Part shown: piece after piece, positions 52,191 through 61,663 of the stretch
How positions within the stretch are numbered: the first letter of the stretch is position 1
Layout: each line of letters opens with the position of its first letter
Source of the DNA: JBJHAX01 sp050480705
GTDB taxonomy: Bacteria > Actinomycetota > Nitriliruptoria > Nitriliruptorales > Nitriliruptoraceae
DNA: 64,000 bases
Direction of reading: 5' to 3'
NCBI GenBank assembly: GCA_050480705.1
Contig: JBJHAX010000005.1
Coordinates: 25,993-89,992, forward strand
The notes under the pieces: generated by a model
The model's database searches: none
Told to the model about the DNA's origin: nothing
The model's input: the letters and a program-made list of their open reading frames with translations, nothing else
Translations under genes and position numbers: made by a program

Positions 52191-52658
52191 ATGCGTTCGA
52201 TCACCGGGCACCGCTTCGCACTGCTGGTGCTCGCCGCCGTGTTCCTGATCCCGATCGGGACCTCGTCGCTGCGCGGACTGACCCACTTGCTGACGTGCGT
52301 CGACGAAGTCGACACCCCCTTCTCGATCCAGCCCGGAATGTTCGAAGGCGATCCGCCCACGGTCACCAGCTCCCGAGTGCTCGAAGCTGGCGCCGACCCG
52401 TTGCTGTGCGAGGCGCTCGTCATCGATATGTCGGCGCGGCAGTACGACGAGGAGCGTGGTGCGGTGCAGATGGAGTTCGTGATCGCGAACGAGTCCGATG
52501 CGCCCTGGCACGGCACGGTGCAGGTCCAACTCGACCGGCAGATCGTTCCGCTCGAGGTCGGCAGGATCGGGCCGGGCGACCGGGCGGTTCACTCGGTATG
52601 GGCGCGCACCCGTGAGGACCGCCTGGACATCCAGGGAACGCTGCTGATCGGACCGTGA
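52191..52658 (+). CDS. exported/membrane-anchored protein, unknown
   Basis: A 155-residue protein with one N-terminal hydrophobic segment (FALLVLAAVFLIPIGTSSL) and a beta-rich domain with two cysteines (LLTCVDE, PLLCEAL). The C-terminal half (QMEFVIANESDAPWHGTVQV) looks like an Ig-like sandwich. Function unknown. The gene for an LCP protein is upstream. Confidence 0.65.
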   Translation: MRSITGHRFALLVLAAVFLIPIGTSSLRGLTHLLTCVDEVDTPFSIQPGMFEGDPPTVTSSRVLEAGADPLLCEALVIDMSARQYDEERGAVQMEFVIANESDAPWHGTVQVQLDRQIVPLEVGRIGPGDRAVHSVWARTREDRLDIQGTLLIGP

Positions 52659-52688
52659 CGCCGCGGCCGCGTCGAGCCGACGTCGAGG

Positions 52689-53588
52689 TCAGACCGTTGT
52701 CGTGGGCTGGTCCGATGGCGGCTGCTGATCGGAGGGTGGCTGCTCCTCACCCGAGGACACCGGGACGAGCGCCTGCGCTTCGGTCCGCAGCTGCGCGAGT
52801 CGTTCCTCGTCGCCGGGCACCGTGTAGAGGGTGAGATGGATGTCCTGCTCGGGCACGACGATGCCGTGCGCGTCGAGCAGTGCTGCCAGCTGGCCGCGGA
52901 AGCGTTCGGCGAACACCCGCGCACCCTCCTCGGGCGTCTCGGGGAGGATGAGCACGAAACGGTGGCGGCGCGGGTCGTGCAGGTGGACGCCGCGGTCGAC
53001 TGAACGGATTGCGCTGGCGATCTGCTGGCCCGTCTGGCGCAGCGCACGTGCTCGCCGGCGGGGTGCAAGCGCCCCGATCGCTCCTGCGGCCACGTCGAGG
53101 ACGACCACCGAGAAGATCGTCTGGTAGCGGCGCGCCCGCGCGAGCTCGAGTTCGATTCCCTGGACCAAGAAACGTGCGTTGTACAGGCCGGTTGCGTCGT
53201 CGATCTGGTCGTAGAGGTCGAGTTTGGTGAGCGAGCGGTTCAGACGCGACATCGCCCAGCCGCCGATACCGCCGAACGCCAGGTAGGCGAGGCTGCGGCC
53301 GGTGAGGACGCCGAGATACGGCTCGAGTCCGGCAGCTTCGATGGCGGGAACGCGCAGCCACACGTAGACCCCGGAGGCTCCGAGCCCTCCGAGAATTCCC
53401 CCGGGGAGCCGCCACAGCACGACCGCGAGGAACACCGGGAGGAACAGCAGCGTCGCCCAGACCTCGACCGGGTCCGCGCGGCGGAGCAGCATCAGGCCCG
53501 CCACCGCCAGCAGGACCAGCAGCCCGCCGAGCGCCACGACCGCGCGTACCCGGCGTGGATCGCTTCGCCATCCCTCGAGCACTGGCAT
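52689..53588 (-). CDS. membrane protein with degenerate GGDEF domain
   Basis: A 299-residue protein with about four membrane helices (residues 15-110) and a GGDEF-like domain (DDATGLYNARFLVQGIELEL; IFSVVVLDVA; RFVLILPETPEEG). The catalytic GGDEF motif is replaced by a sequence around HDPRRHRF, so it cannot make cyclic di-GMP. It may bind GTP or c-di-GMP or be a partner. The C-terminus is a Pro/Gln/Ser-rich tail. ATG 53588. Confidence 0.75.
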   Translation of the reverse strand: MPVLEGWRSDPRRVRAVVALGGLLVLLAVAGLMLLRRADPVEVWATLLFLPVFLAVVLWRLPGGILGGLGASGVYVWLRVPAIEAAGLEPYLGVLTGRSLAYLAFGGIGGWAMSRLNRSLTKLDLYDQIDDATGLYNARFLVQGIELELARARRYQTIFSVVVLDVAAGAIGALAPRRRARALRQTGQQIASAIRSVDRGVHLHDPRRHRFVLILPETPEEGARVFAERFRGQLAALLDAHGIVVPEQDIHLTLYTVPGDEERLAQLRTEAQALVPVSSGEEQPPSDQQPPSDQPTTTV

Positions 53589-53794
53589 CGCCTCGCAACT
53601 CGTGTCGTGTCCGCATCGTAGGCGGGACGCGACGCTGCGCGCACGAGCCTGCGCGGGTTCTCGTCTTGCGCGGGCAGGTAGCGTCGAATTGGGTCTTCAG
53701 TGCGGCGCTCGGGGTGTCGACAGGTCGTCAAGCGGCGCGAACGCGGCGCTCAGGTGCGTACACGACATGGCGTAGGGCTGGGGAGGCAACGGCG

Positions 53795-54946
53795 ATGACC
53801 GACAGGTTGAGAACAGATGCGAGGATCTCGGTTCGACGGGCAAACTCGACGCACACCGATGCGGCCACTGCCGTCGCCGAGCTCGCCGAACAGGTCGACA
53901 CGTCCGGGTTCTCCGTGCTGTTGTTCTTCTGCTCGCCGAGCTACGACCTCGGCGTGTTGGCCGAACAGATCACGTCGACGTTCGACGGGCCCGTCGTCGG
54001 ATGCACCACCGCCGGCGAGATCGTGTCGGGCTCGGGTTACCTCGAAGGTGGCATCGTCGGGGTGTCGATCACGTCACAGGAGGTGATCGCGCATCCCCGG
54101 CTCGTCTCTTCACTCGATCATGTCGACGCGTCGTCGTCAGCAGAGCTGATCCGCGACGTCGAGCAGAACCTGCGCCTGAGCGACGGCCTCGATCCCGCCT
54201 CGATGTTCGGTCTTCTGCTCGTCGATGGCACGTCGATGCTTGAAGAGCAAGTCGTCGCATCGCTGTATGCCAACATGAACGGTGTGTCGATCATCGGTGG
54301 TTCAGCAGGAGACGGTCTGGACTTTGGCACGACCTATGTCTACCTCGACGGTGCGTTCCACACAGACGCCGCGGTGCTGACGTTGTTTGAGACCACCCTG
54401 CCGTTCGAGACCTTCCGCGTTCAGCACTTTGAACCGACCGACACACGGATGGTCATCACCGAAGCGGACCCGCCCCGGCGCATCGTGACCGAGATCAACG
54501 GTGAGCCGGCCGCGCAGGAGTACGCGCGTGCGGTGGGCTTGGAAGTCGAAGAGCTGTCACCACAGGTCTTCGCCGCGTACCCGGTGATGCTGCGCATCAA
54601 CGGCGAGTACTTCGTCCGCTCGATCCAGAAGGTCAACGACGACGGCAGCCTGACCTTCTTCTGCGCGATCGACAACGGGCTGGTTCTCACCGTCGCCCAA
54701 GGAGCCAACCTGCTCGAGCATCTCGAGAAGAATTTGGACGAACTCGCTGAGCGCGTCCCGGGCCTGCAGTTGCTGCTCGGCTGTGACTGCATCCTGCGGC
54801 GTCTCGAACTCGTGCAGCGGGACATCATCGACCAGGCTGCCCCGGTCCTCGAACGGTTCAATTTCGTCGGATTCTCGACCTACGGCGAGCAGTACGACGG
54901 GATCCACGTCAATCAGACCCTCACAGGTCTCGCGCTGGGCAGTTGA
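53795..54946 (+). CDS. FIST-domain sensor protein
   Basis: A 383-residue protein with FIST N (VLLFFCSPSYDLG; VVGCTTAGEIVSGSGY; GGIVGVSI) and FIST C domains (INGEPAAQEYARAVGLE; LLLGCDCILRRLE; GFSTYGEQYDG). FIST proteins bind small ligands, often amino acids, and feed two-component systems. GGGAGG at 53781-53786 supports ATG 53795. It opens an operon with a hybrid kinase and a PleD-type cyclase. Confidence 0.92.
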   Translation: MTDRLRTDARISVRRANSTHTDAATAVAELAEQVDTSGFSVLLFFCSPSYDLGVLAEQITSTFDGPVVGCTTAGEIVSGSGYLEGGIVGVSITSQEVIAHPRLVSSLDHVDASSSAELIRDVEQNLRLSDGLDPASMFGLLLVDGTSMLEEQVVASLYANMNGVSIIGGSAGDGLDFGTTYVYLDGAFHTDAAVLTLFETTLPFETFRVQHFEPTDTRMVITEADPPRRIVTEINGEPAAQEYARAVGLEVEELSPQVFAAYPVMLRINGEYFVRSIQKVNDDGSLTFFCAIDNGLVLTVAQGANLLEHLEKNLDELAERVPGLQLLLGCDCILRRLELVQRDIIDQAAPVLERFNFVGFSTYGEQYDGIHVNQTLTGLALGS

Positions 54947-54981
54947 CGTCAGCCACACAGCGAGCAGGCCGGAGTCCAGCG

Positions 54982-56097
54982 ATGTCCGACACGACGCCAC
55001 GCACGAAGGGGCGCGCACGGCCCGAATCCGACGGCGCGCCGGTCTCCGCGGAACAGCGCATGGCAGATCTCGAGCGCAAGCTCGAGGCGCAGATGAAGAT
55101 GAACCGGGTCCTCATGGACCGTGTCGAGCGATCCGTCGACGGCACGGGTGAGGCCTACTCGCTGTTCGAACGCAACATCATCCTCCAGCAGAGTGTCGAG
55201 GAGCGCACGCGCGAACTCGAACGCAAGAACGACGAACTGCAGGCGCTGTACGACGAGACCCAGCGAGCGCGCGAGGAGCTCGCATTGGCGAAGGAGGAGG
55301 CTGAGGCGGCCAACCGGACCAAGAGCGAGTTTCTGGCCAATATGAGCCACGAGATCCGGACCCCGATGAATGCAATCATCGGGATGACGCACCTCGCTCG
55401 CCGCACCGAGTTGGACGAAAAGCAGCGCGGCTACGTCGACAAGATCGCGAACGCTGCCGAGTCGCTGCTCGGGATCATCAACGACATTCTCGACTTCTCC
55501 AAGATCGAGGCCGGCAAGCTGGAGCTCGAGCACGTCCCGTTCACGCTCGAGGACGTGATGACCAACGTGGCCGATCTCGTCGCGCTGCGTGCCGAAGAGA
55601 AGGGGCTCGAGCTGCTGTTCGGGGTGTCGCCCGATGCTCCCCAGCACCTCGTCGGCGACCCGCTGCGACTCGGCCAGGTCCTGATCAATCTGGCGACGAA
55701 CGCCGTGAAGTTCACCGAACAGGGTGAAGTCGTCGTCACCGTGGAGCCCGTCGAGGACACCGACGGCGTTGCGCGGCTGAGCTTCGCGGTGCGCGACACC
55801 GGCATCGGGATGACCCCCGAGCAGATCGATCGTCTCTTCCAGTCGTTCTCGCAGGCGGACTCGTCGATCACGCGTCGCTACGGCGGTACCGGACTGGGCC
55901 TGGCGATCTCACGGCAGCTCGTCGAGCATGGGCGGCGACATCGACGTGTCCAGCACGGTCGGAGAGGGCAGCACCTTTTCGTTCCAGGCGTCGTTGCGTA
56001 CCGGTGCGTCGTCGCGCACCCCGCACCGGACCGTCGAGCGCTTGGGGCTGGAGGGCCGCCGTGCGCTCGTCGTCGACGACTCCGATGCCGCACGTGA
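54982..56097 (+). CDS. hybrid sensor kinase, N-terminal part (frameshifted)
   Basis: The kinase half of a BarA/TorS-type hybrid: a coiled-coil region (about 20-115), HisKA (NMSHEIRTPMNAIIG, H123) and HATPase (NLATNAVKF; DTGIGM; GTGLGLAIS). After QLVE near 55926 the frame leaves the family sequence and runs as Arg-rich nonsense to a stop at 56097. The expected continuation MGGDIDV is found one base later in another frame at 55928. So this is a broken, error-containing or frameshifting gene. GGAG precedes ATG 54982. Confidence 0.75.
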   Translation: MSDTTPRTKGRARPESDGAPVSAEQRMADLERKLEAQMKMNRVLMDRVERSVDGTGEAYSLFERNIILQQSVEERTRELERKNDELQALYDETQRAREELALAKEEAEAANRTKSEFLANMSHEIRTPMNAIIGMTHLARRTELDEKQRGYVDKIANAAESLLGIINDILDFSKIEAGKLELEHVPFTLEDVMTNVADLVALRAEEKGLELLFGVSPDAPQHLVGDPLRLGQVLINLATNAVKFTEQGEVVVTVEPVEDTDGVARLSFAVRDTGIGMTPEQIDRLFQSFSQADSSITRRYGGTGLGLAISRQLVEHGRRHRRVQHGRRGQHLFVPGVVAYRCVVAHPAPDRRALGAGGPPCARRRRLRCRT

Positions 56098-57610
56098 GAT
56101 CCTCTCGACGATGCTCGCGAGCCAGGGCATCGACGTGCGCACCGTCGCGTCCGGTGAAGAAGCGATCGAGGAGCTCACGGCGGCCGCCGGTGAAGGCGAG
56201 TCCTTCGATCTGGTCCTCATGGATTGGCGCATGCCCGGGATGGACGGCATCGAAACTGCGGAGCGGATCAAGGCCGACGCGGGGCTGGGTGACACGCCGG
56301 CGATTCTGATGGTGACGGCGTTCGGGCGCGAACAGGTCATCCACCGTGCCGAGCAGGTCGGCCTCGATGGCTTCCTGCTCAAACCCGTCAACGAGTCGCT
56401 GCTCTACGACGCGGTTCTGGGCGCATTCGAACAGGCCGAAGGGACGGTGCCGCTGCCGCGTGTCCGCGACCCGCGCGTGGCCTCGCCGACCCATCTCGCT
56501 GGTCGCCGAGTGCTTCTCGTCGAGGACAACCTCATCAACCAGGAGCTCGCTTCGGAACTTCTTGCTGACCTCGGCATCGAGGTCGTGGTTGCGACCAACG
56601 GTCGACAAGGCGTGGAGAAGGCGACCAGCGAGCCTTTCGACCTCGTGCTGATGGACATCCAGATGCCTGAGATGGACGGTTTGACCGCGACCAGGGTGAT
56701 CCGCGAGAACGAAGCGTTGAGTGATCTGCCGATTGTTGCGATGACAGCGCACGCGATGAGCGGCGATCGTGAGAAGAGTCTCGCGGCGGGTATGAATGAC
56801 CACCTCACCAAACCGATTGATCCGGAGCGGTTGAGTGATCTGTTGACGACCTGGATGCCTTCGATCGCGACCGCTGCTGTGTCGCCCGACAACCGTGAAG
56901 CGACCCGTTCGGCGGTTGGTGCAACCACCGAGGCCCACCACGGCGAGATCGAGGACCGCTTGGCGACGGCAGGCCTGCCGCCGTCGATGCGCTCGTTCGA
57001 CCTCGCGGTCGCCCTGGCTCGCACGAACGACAAGCCCGATCTGCTCCGGCGACTGCTCGTGCGTTTCGGGGAGGACAACGCGGGGACCATTGCCCGGTTG
57101 CGCATGCTCCTCAACGCTGCGCAACTCGACGAGGCGCGCAACGTCGCACACTCCCTCAAAGGTGTGGCCGGCACGCTCGGCGCCATCGATGTCGCCAGCG
57201 CCGCGAGCTCGTTGGAAGCCGCGCTTGCGCGGGGCGGCCTCGATGACTTGGATGCGCGCGTCGATGCGTTGGAGACCGCACTCGTGCCTGCGGTCGTGGA
57301 GGCCACGTCACTCCACGGGGTGTCCGGCGAGGTTGTGCAGCGACCTGAGTCGGCCCCCGACGTTGACCAGGCCGCGTTGCGCGAAGAGGTCAACGCGCTG
57401 CGTGATGAGCTCGCAGCTGGCAGCTTCGGGGCTCGCCGGCGTTTCGACAAGCTTCGAGGCGCGCTCGCGACCTTCGGAGCCGATGACGAGCTCACCGCGC
57501 TCGCCAACGGTGTCGACCGGCTCGATTTCGACGCGGCCCTTGCGGCACTCGACACGCTCGTCGCACAGATTGACTTTGGAACCGACGGGACGAACGGATC
57601 CGACCGGTGA
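55928..57610 (+). CDS. hybrid sensor kinase, C-terminal part (REC-REC-HPt), frame-shifted continuation
   Basis: From MGGDIDVSSTVGEGSTF (end of the HATPase domain) the frame encodes a first receiver (LVVDDSD; LVLMDWRMPG), a second receiver (LVEDNLINQELA; LVLMDIQMPE; LTKPID) and a C-terminal HPt domain with VAHSLKGVAG (His codon 57149-57151). The ATG at 55928 has no ribosome site and is simply the conserved Met of MGGD. Both halves keep all motifs, which argues for a recent mutation or a sequence error. The stop overlaps the PleD-type gene as GTGA. Confidence 0.75.
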   Translation: MGGDIDVSSTVGEGSTFSFQASLRTGASSRTPHRTVERLGLEGRRALVVDDSDAAREILSTMLASQGIDVRTVASGEEAIEELTAAAGEGESFDLVLMDWRMPGMDGIETAERIKADAGLGDTPAILMVTAFGREQVIHRAEQVGLDGFLLKPVNESLLYDAVLGAFEQAEGTVPLPRVRDPRVASPTHLAGRRVLLVEDNLINQELASELLADLGIEVVVATNGRQGVEKATSEPFDLVLMDIQMPEMDGLTATRVIRENEALSDLPIVAMTAHAMSGDREKSLAAGMNDHLTKPIDPERLSDLLTTWMPSIATAAVSPDNREATRSAVGATTEAHHGEIEDRLATAGLPPSMRSFDLAVALARTNDKPDLLRRLLVRFGEDNAGTIARLRMLLNAAQLDEARNVAHSLKGVAGTLGAIDVASAASSLEAALARGGLDDLDARVDALETALVPAVVEATSLHGVSGEVVQRPESAPDVDQAALREEVNALRDELAAGSFGARRRFDKLRGALATFGADDELTALANGVDRLDFDAALAALDTLVAQIDFGTDGTNGSDR

Positions 57611-58524
57611 ACGCGGACACGGCGCCTGCGCGCATCCTCGTCGTCGACGACGACCCGGCGAATATCGAAGTCATCGCCGACATCTTCGACGACGACTACG
57701 ACGTGCTGATCTCGACTGACGGCGAGCGGGCGCTCGAAATCGCCGAGACCTCTGAGCCTGAGGTGGTGCTCCTCGATGTCATGATGCCGGGCATGGACGG
57801 TTTCGAGGTCTGCCGGCGCCTGAAGGGCCGGCGGGCGACGTCGGGCATTGCGGTGATCTTCATCACCGGAATGGGTGATGTTGACGCGGAGGCCAGAGGG
57901 CTCGAACTCGGTGCGGTCGACTACGTCAACAAGCCGATCAACCCACCGGTGGTGCGCCGTCGTGTCGACAACCAGATCGAGTTGAAACGCGCGCGCGACC
58001 GCTTGGCGCAGCTCGCCATCACCGATGGGTTGACCCAGATCGCCAACCGCGGCCACTTCGACGAAACGCTAGCTCGCGAGTACGCACGGCTTGCTCGTCG
58101 CGGCGAGAAGCTGGCGCTGATCCTGATCGACATCGACTCCTTCAAGATGTTCAACGACACCTACGGCCACATCGCTGGTGACGACTCCCTCCGGGCCGTC
58201 GCACGTGTCGTCGACGGCGCGGCGTCCCGTCCCGCTGACCTCGCCGCGCGCTACGGCGGCGAGGAGTTCGCATGCATCCTGCCCGACACCGATCTGGACG
58301 GCGCTCGTCGTATCGCTGAGCGGATCGCCTCGGGCATCGCTGACCTCGCGATCGAGCATGCGGGGTCGGACGTCGCAGACCACGTCACTGCGAGCATCGG
58401 TGTCGCCGCGGTCACCTGCACACCGGACCGCTCGCCACTCAACGTGGTCGCGACCGCCGACGAACAGTTGTATGCCGCCAAGTCGAACGGCCGGGCCCGC
58501 ATCGAAGCCGCATCCGCGGACTGA
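57607..58524 (+). CDS. PleD-like response regulator diguanylate cyclase
   Basis: A 305-residue protein: receiver (VVDDDPANIEV; D57 in LLDVMMPG; K in VNKPIN) and a full GGDEF domain (DGLTQIANRGHFDE; IDIDSFKMFNDTYGH; active site GGEEF). RPAD lies five residues before GGEEF, the I-site for product inhibition. Output: cyclic di-GMP. Coupled by GTGA to the hybrid kinase, whose HPt domain probably phosphorylates D57. Confidence 0.93.
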   Translation: MNADTAPARILVVDDDPANIEVIADIFDDDYDVLISTDGERALEIAETSEPEVVLLDVMMPGMDGFEVCRRLKGRRATSGIAVIFITGMGDVDAEARGLELGAVDYVNKPINPPVVRRRVDNQIELKRARDRLAQLAITDGLTQIANRGHFDETLAREYARLARRGEKLALILIDIDSFKMFNDTYGHIAGDDSLRAVARVVDGAASRPADLAARYGGEEFACILPDTDLDGARRIAERIASGIADLAIEHAGSDVADHVTASIGVAAVTCTPDRSPLNVVATADEQLYAAKSNGRARIEAASAD

Positions 58525-58583
58525 AGCGCATCGATCCGTCGCACGGCACCCTGGCGGTGTCTATCCCAGCGTGGAGCGATGCC

Positions 58584-59507
58584 GTGAGCGGACCGGTGCA
58601 GGATCGTGACGAGTTGTGCGAGAACGAACTGTTCGCGCGTGTCGAGGCACGGCAGGGTCGCGCCACCTCGGTCGGCGGCCTCGACGTCCAACGTGTTCTT
58701 CCCACCAAGGGGCGGCGCACGGTCGGTGCGTGGTGCTTCGTCGACATCGTCGGCCCTGCCGACGCCGAGCAGCCCGACCCGCTCGAAATCGGGCCGCACC
58801 CCCACATCGGCCTCGCGACGGTCACCTGGCTGCTCGAGGGAGAGGCGCTCCATGCCGACTCGCTGGGTACCGAGCAGGTGATCAAACCGGGCCAGCTGAA
58901 CCTCATGACCGCAGGGCACGGCATCGCGCACGCCGAGCTGGCTGCACAGCCGCCGTTCCGCGGGGTCCAGTTGTGGATCGCCCAGCCGGAACAGACCCGG
59001 CACGGTGAGAGCGCGTTCGAGCATCACGAGGGGTTGCCAGCGCTCGAGATCGACGGTTCGCACGGGCTGCTTCTGGCAGGCGAGATCGACGGGGTGCGTG
59101 CGCCCACTCGTGCCGACACCCCGCTGCTCGGGCTCGACCTGACCATGGGCGCCGGTCGGATCGCCGTTCCCACCGACACGACGTTCGAGCACGCAGTGGT
59201 CCCGCTCGATCACCGCGTCAAGGTCGGGGTCGAGGTCGTCGAGCCTGGATGGATCGCGCTGGTCCCCGCCGGCGTCGAGGAGCTGCCTCTCGAGGCGGAA
59301 CGCTCCGATACGCGGCTGCTCGTGCTCGGTGGCGAACCGCTGGGCGAACGCGTCGAGATGTGGTGGAACTTCGTCGCCCGTGACCGATCGGAAATCGACG
59401 ACGCTCTGCGCGACTGGCAGCAGCGCACCGAGCGTTTCGGTGAGGTGCCTTCGGAACTCGAACGGATCGAGGCGCCCCGGCCTCCCTGGCACAGCTCGCA
59501 GGACTGA
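58584..59507 (+). CDS. pirin-family protein
   Basis: A 307-residue bicupin. Metal-site His are in GPHPHIGLATVTW and the following LNLMTAGHGIAHAE with the conserved Glu. Pirins are iron proteins; some have quercetinase activity, others act as regulators. GTG 58584 has GGAG at 58573-58576; GTG 58557 is an alternative start. Confidence 0.88.
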   Translation: MSGPVQDRDELCENELFARVEARQGRATSVGGLDVQRVLPTKGRRTVGAWCFVDIVGPADAEQPDPLEIGPHPHIGLATVTWLLEGEALHADSLGTEQVIKPGQLNLMTAGHGIAHAELAAQPPFRGVQLWIAQPEQTRHGESAFEHHEGLPALEIDGSHGLLLAGEIDGVRAPTRADTPLLGLDLTMGAGRIAVPTDTTFEHAVVPLDHRVKVGVEVVEPGWIALVPAGVEELPLEAERSDTRLLVLGGEPLGERVEMWWNFVARDRSEIDDALRDWQQRTERFGEVPSELERIEAPRPPWHSSQD

Positions 59508-59562
59508 TCTGCGGCGCCGCGCGGCTTGGCTCGCCAGCGGGGATGCCCGGCCGGGTGCACGG

Positions 59563-60216
59563 TCACAGGCCGGTGACGGCCAGCCCGCTGTTCGCCTTGT
59601 GGATGCGATTGATGCTGATGAGCACCGCGGTGAACTCCTCGAGTTGCTTCGCGTTGCGAAGCGGCCCGGCATCCAGGCCACCGCGCGCCGCGACGGCGGG
59701 GCAGATGTCGATGACGACCTGCTTGGCCTGCACGTCGTCACCCACGACGAGCACGGTTTCGTCGTGTGGTTCCTCGCCGTCGAGGAGGCTTGGCGCGGCG
59801 AGGTGATGGAACGCAGCGACGACTCGTGCGTCGGGCTGCAGCTTCTGGGTCTGCTCGGCGGCGCTGCCCTCGGGAACATCGATCGTGTGCGGGCCGGACT
59901 TGTCGAACGCGAGCGGGTTCACGCAGCTGACGACGATGCGGCCTTCCAGCCCACGCAGGCCGCGGACCGTCGATTCCTGGGCCTCGTACGGCACGGCCAC
60001 GACAACGAGGTCGGCGCCTTCGGTCGACTCCTGGTTGGCGGCCCCGTCGATCTGCATCGCGTCCGATCCTGCGGCGAGTTCGCCTGCGGTCGTGACCGCG
60101 CGTTGCGCGTCGCGTGACCCTATGACGACGTGATGTCCTGCCAGCGCCAGCCGGTACGCGAGCCCACGTCCCTGTGGTCCGGTTCCGCCGATCAGTGCGA
60201 TGCGCAAGCGTGCCAC
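59563..60216 (-). CDS. npdG: NADPH-dependent F420 reductase
   Basis: A 217-residue F420:NADP oxidoreductase-like protein: N-terminal NADP site (IALIGGTGPQGRGLAYRLA; HVVIGSRD), VVVAVPYEAQ, CVNPLAF and the C-terminal helix region LRNAKQLEEFTAVLISINR. It moves hydride between NADPH and F420, so the cell has the F420 cofactor. GTG 60216 follows GAGGAG and is preferred over a longer form. Confidence 0.9.
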   Translation of the reverse strand: MARLRIALIGGTGPQGRGLAYRLALAGHHVVIGSRDAQRAVTTAGELAAGSDAMQIDGAANQESTEGADLVVVAVPYEAQESTVRGLRGLEGRIVVSCVNPLAFDKSGPHTIDVPEGSAAEQTQKLQPDARVVAAFHHLAAPSLLDGEEPHDETVLVVGDDVQAKQVVIDICPAVAARGGLDAGPLRNAKQLEEFTAVLISINRIHKANSGLAVTGL

Positions 60217-60412
60217 GTCCACTCCTCGTTCTTGGGCCGTCAATCGGGATACGTCGTCGGTCGGATGCAGGCGATGTGACGCCTTGTGCGGGGTCGGGCG
60301 CCGACCCCGCCGCCCGGATGCCGCTCCCAGGCGTGGTGAGCCATCGCCCTCGCAGGCTATCGGGGTCGCAGAACGGCCCTGTTCGAGCCGGCGTCGGATT
60401 GCGTGCGCTGCG

Positions 60413-61519
60413 TCAGTTGCGGTCGGTTTTGCTGCCGGAGCCGCGCGCGTCGTCGCTGTCGCCGCCTGCTGAGGAATCGTGCGGTTCGTCGGCAGGCCCG
60501 GTGGGATCGTCGCCGGCGAGGTGCTCGCGAGGAGGCAGGCTCGCCTCGCCGAGCTGTTCGAAGACCTGCTCGACGTATCCCTCGGCCCGCTGGACCGGCT
60601 CGCCGAAACGCCACAGCATCCCCGAGAGGTTGCGGACCTGGTCCATCGTCTCGGTGACCTGTTTGAAGGAGGTGCTGAATTCCTGGCGCAGGACCTTCAT
60701 CGACTCGACGACCTGATGGAGTTCGGTGCGCTGGTCGTCGAGTTCTTCGCGCAGCTGTTCGCGGTGGCGCTTGATCGCCTCGCGGATCTCCTCGTAGCGT
60801 TGCTCGGCAGCCTGCACGATCGTGGCGGCCTGCTGTTCGGCGTCGGACACGACTGTGGCGGCCTGTTGCTCGGCGTCGCCCACCATCGTTGCAGCACGAC
60901 GCTCGGCGTCAGCGAGCATCGTCGACGAGCGTTCCTCTGCGTCCGAGACGATCACGGCTGCGCGCCGTTCCGCGGTGTTGACGGCCTCCTCGGCGCGTCT
61001 GCGAGACTCCTCGTCGAGATGTTCTGCGCGCTGGCGGGCGTCCTCCAGCGTCTGCTTGGCCGACGCGAGCGTTTCTTCCCGCTCTGTCTGGCTCGCCCGG
61101 CGCACCGCGGACGCCTCCGCGGCGGCAGCTTCCTCGACCCGCGCAGCGCGCGCTTTCGCGGCGCGCACGAGCTGGGTCGTCTCCTCAGAGGCCAGCACGA
61201 GGAGGTCGGCGTCGTCGAGTTCATGCAGCATCGGGCGCCGCAGCGCGCTCACGAGCCGTTCCTGCTGTTCGCCGACAGTGCGTTCGAGTTCGGTCATCCG
61301 CGCATGCAGCTCCGCGATGACACGGTCGACCTCGTCGGGGTCGTAACCGCGGCGCACGGTGGCGAACTGTGACGGGATGTGCACGGGAGCAGGCAGGGAC
61401 ACCTCGGCGCCACCCTCGTCGGGTTCGTTGCCCGTCGCGTTCTCGGACGCGTCGACGGCGTCACGGACCTGCGTCCGCGTCGTGCCGTCCTCGGTCGTCT
61501 CCGAAACCTGGTCGCTCAC
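60413..61519 (-). CDS. DivIVA-like coiled-coil protein with hendecad repeats
   Basis: A 368-residue protein. After a disordered acidic N-terminus, a DivIVA-type segment (ATVRRGYDPDEVDRVIAEL) is followed by a long coiled coil. About six 11-residue repeats of the type DAEQQAATVVS (encoded near 60785-60980) suggest an almost straight rod. The C-terminus is acidic and disordered. DivIVA proteins bind curved membranes and guide polar growth or division. GTG 61519 has GGAGGG upstream. Confidence 0.82.
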   Translation of the reverse strand: MSDQVSETTEDGTTRTQVRDAVDASENATGNEPDEGGAEVSLPAPVHIPSQFATVRRGYDPDEVDRVIAELHARMTELERTVGEQQERLVSALRRPMLHELDDADLLVLASEETTQLVRAAKARAARVEEAAAAEASAVRRASQTEREETLASAKQTLEDARQRAEHLDEESRRRAEEAVNTAERRAAVIVSDAEERSSTMLADAERRAATMVGDAEQQAATVVSDAEQQAATIVQAAEQRYEEIREAIKRHREQLREELDDQRTELHQVVESMKVLRQEFSTSFKQVTETMDQVRNLSGMLWRFGEPVQRAEGYVEQVFEQLGEASLPPREHLAGDDPTGPADEPHDSSAGGDSDDARGSGSKTDRN

Positions 61520-61663
61520 GCCGGCCCTCCTCGACGTCCGGGCACGCCGCCCGGTCGTGTGTCCCACCCGGTCTGGGCAACGCTAGTTGCTCGCCGGACT
61601 CGGTGCCCGAGGCGTCGAGGACCCGCCGATACGATCACACGAACTCGCCGGTCCGGGACAACC

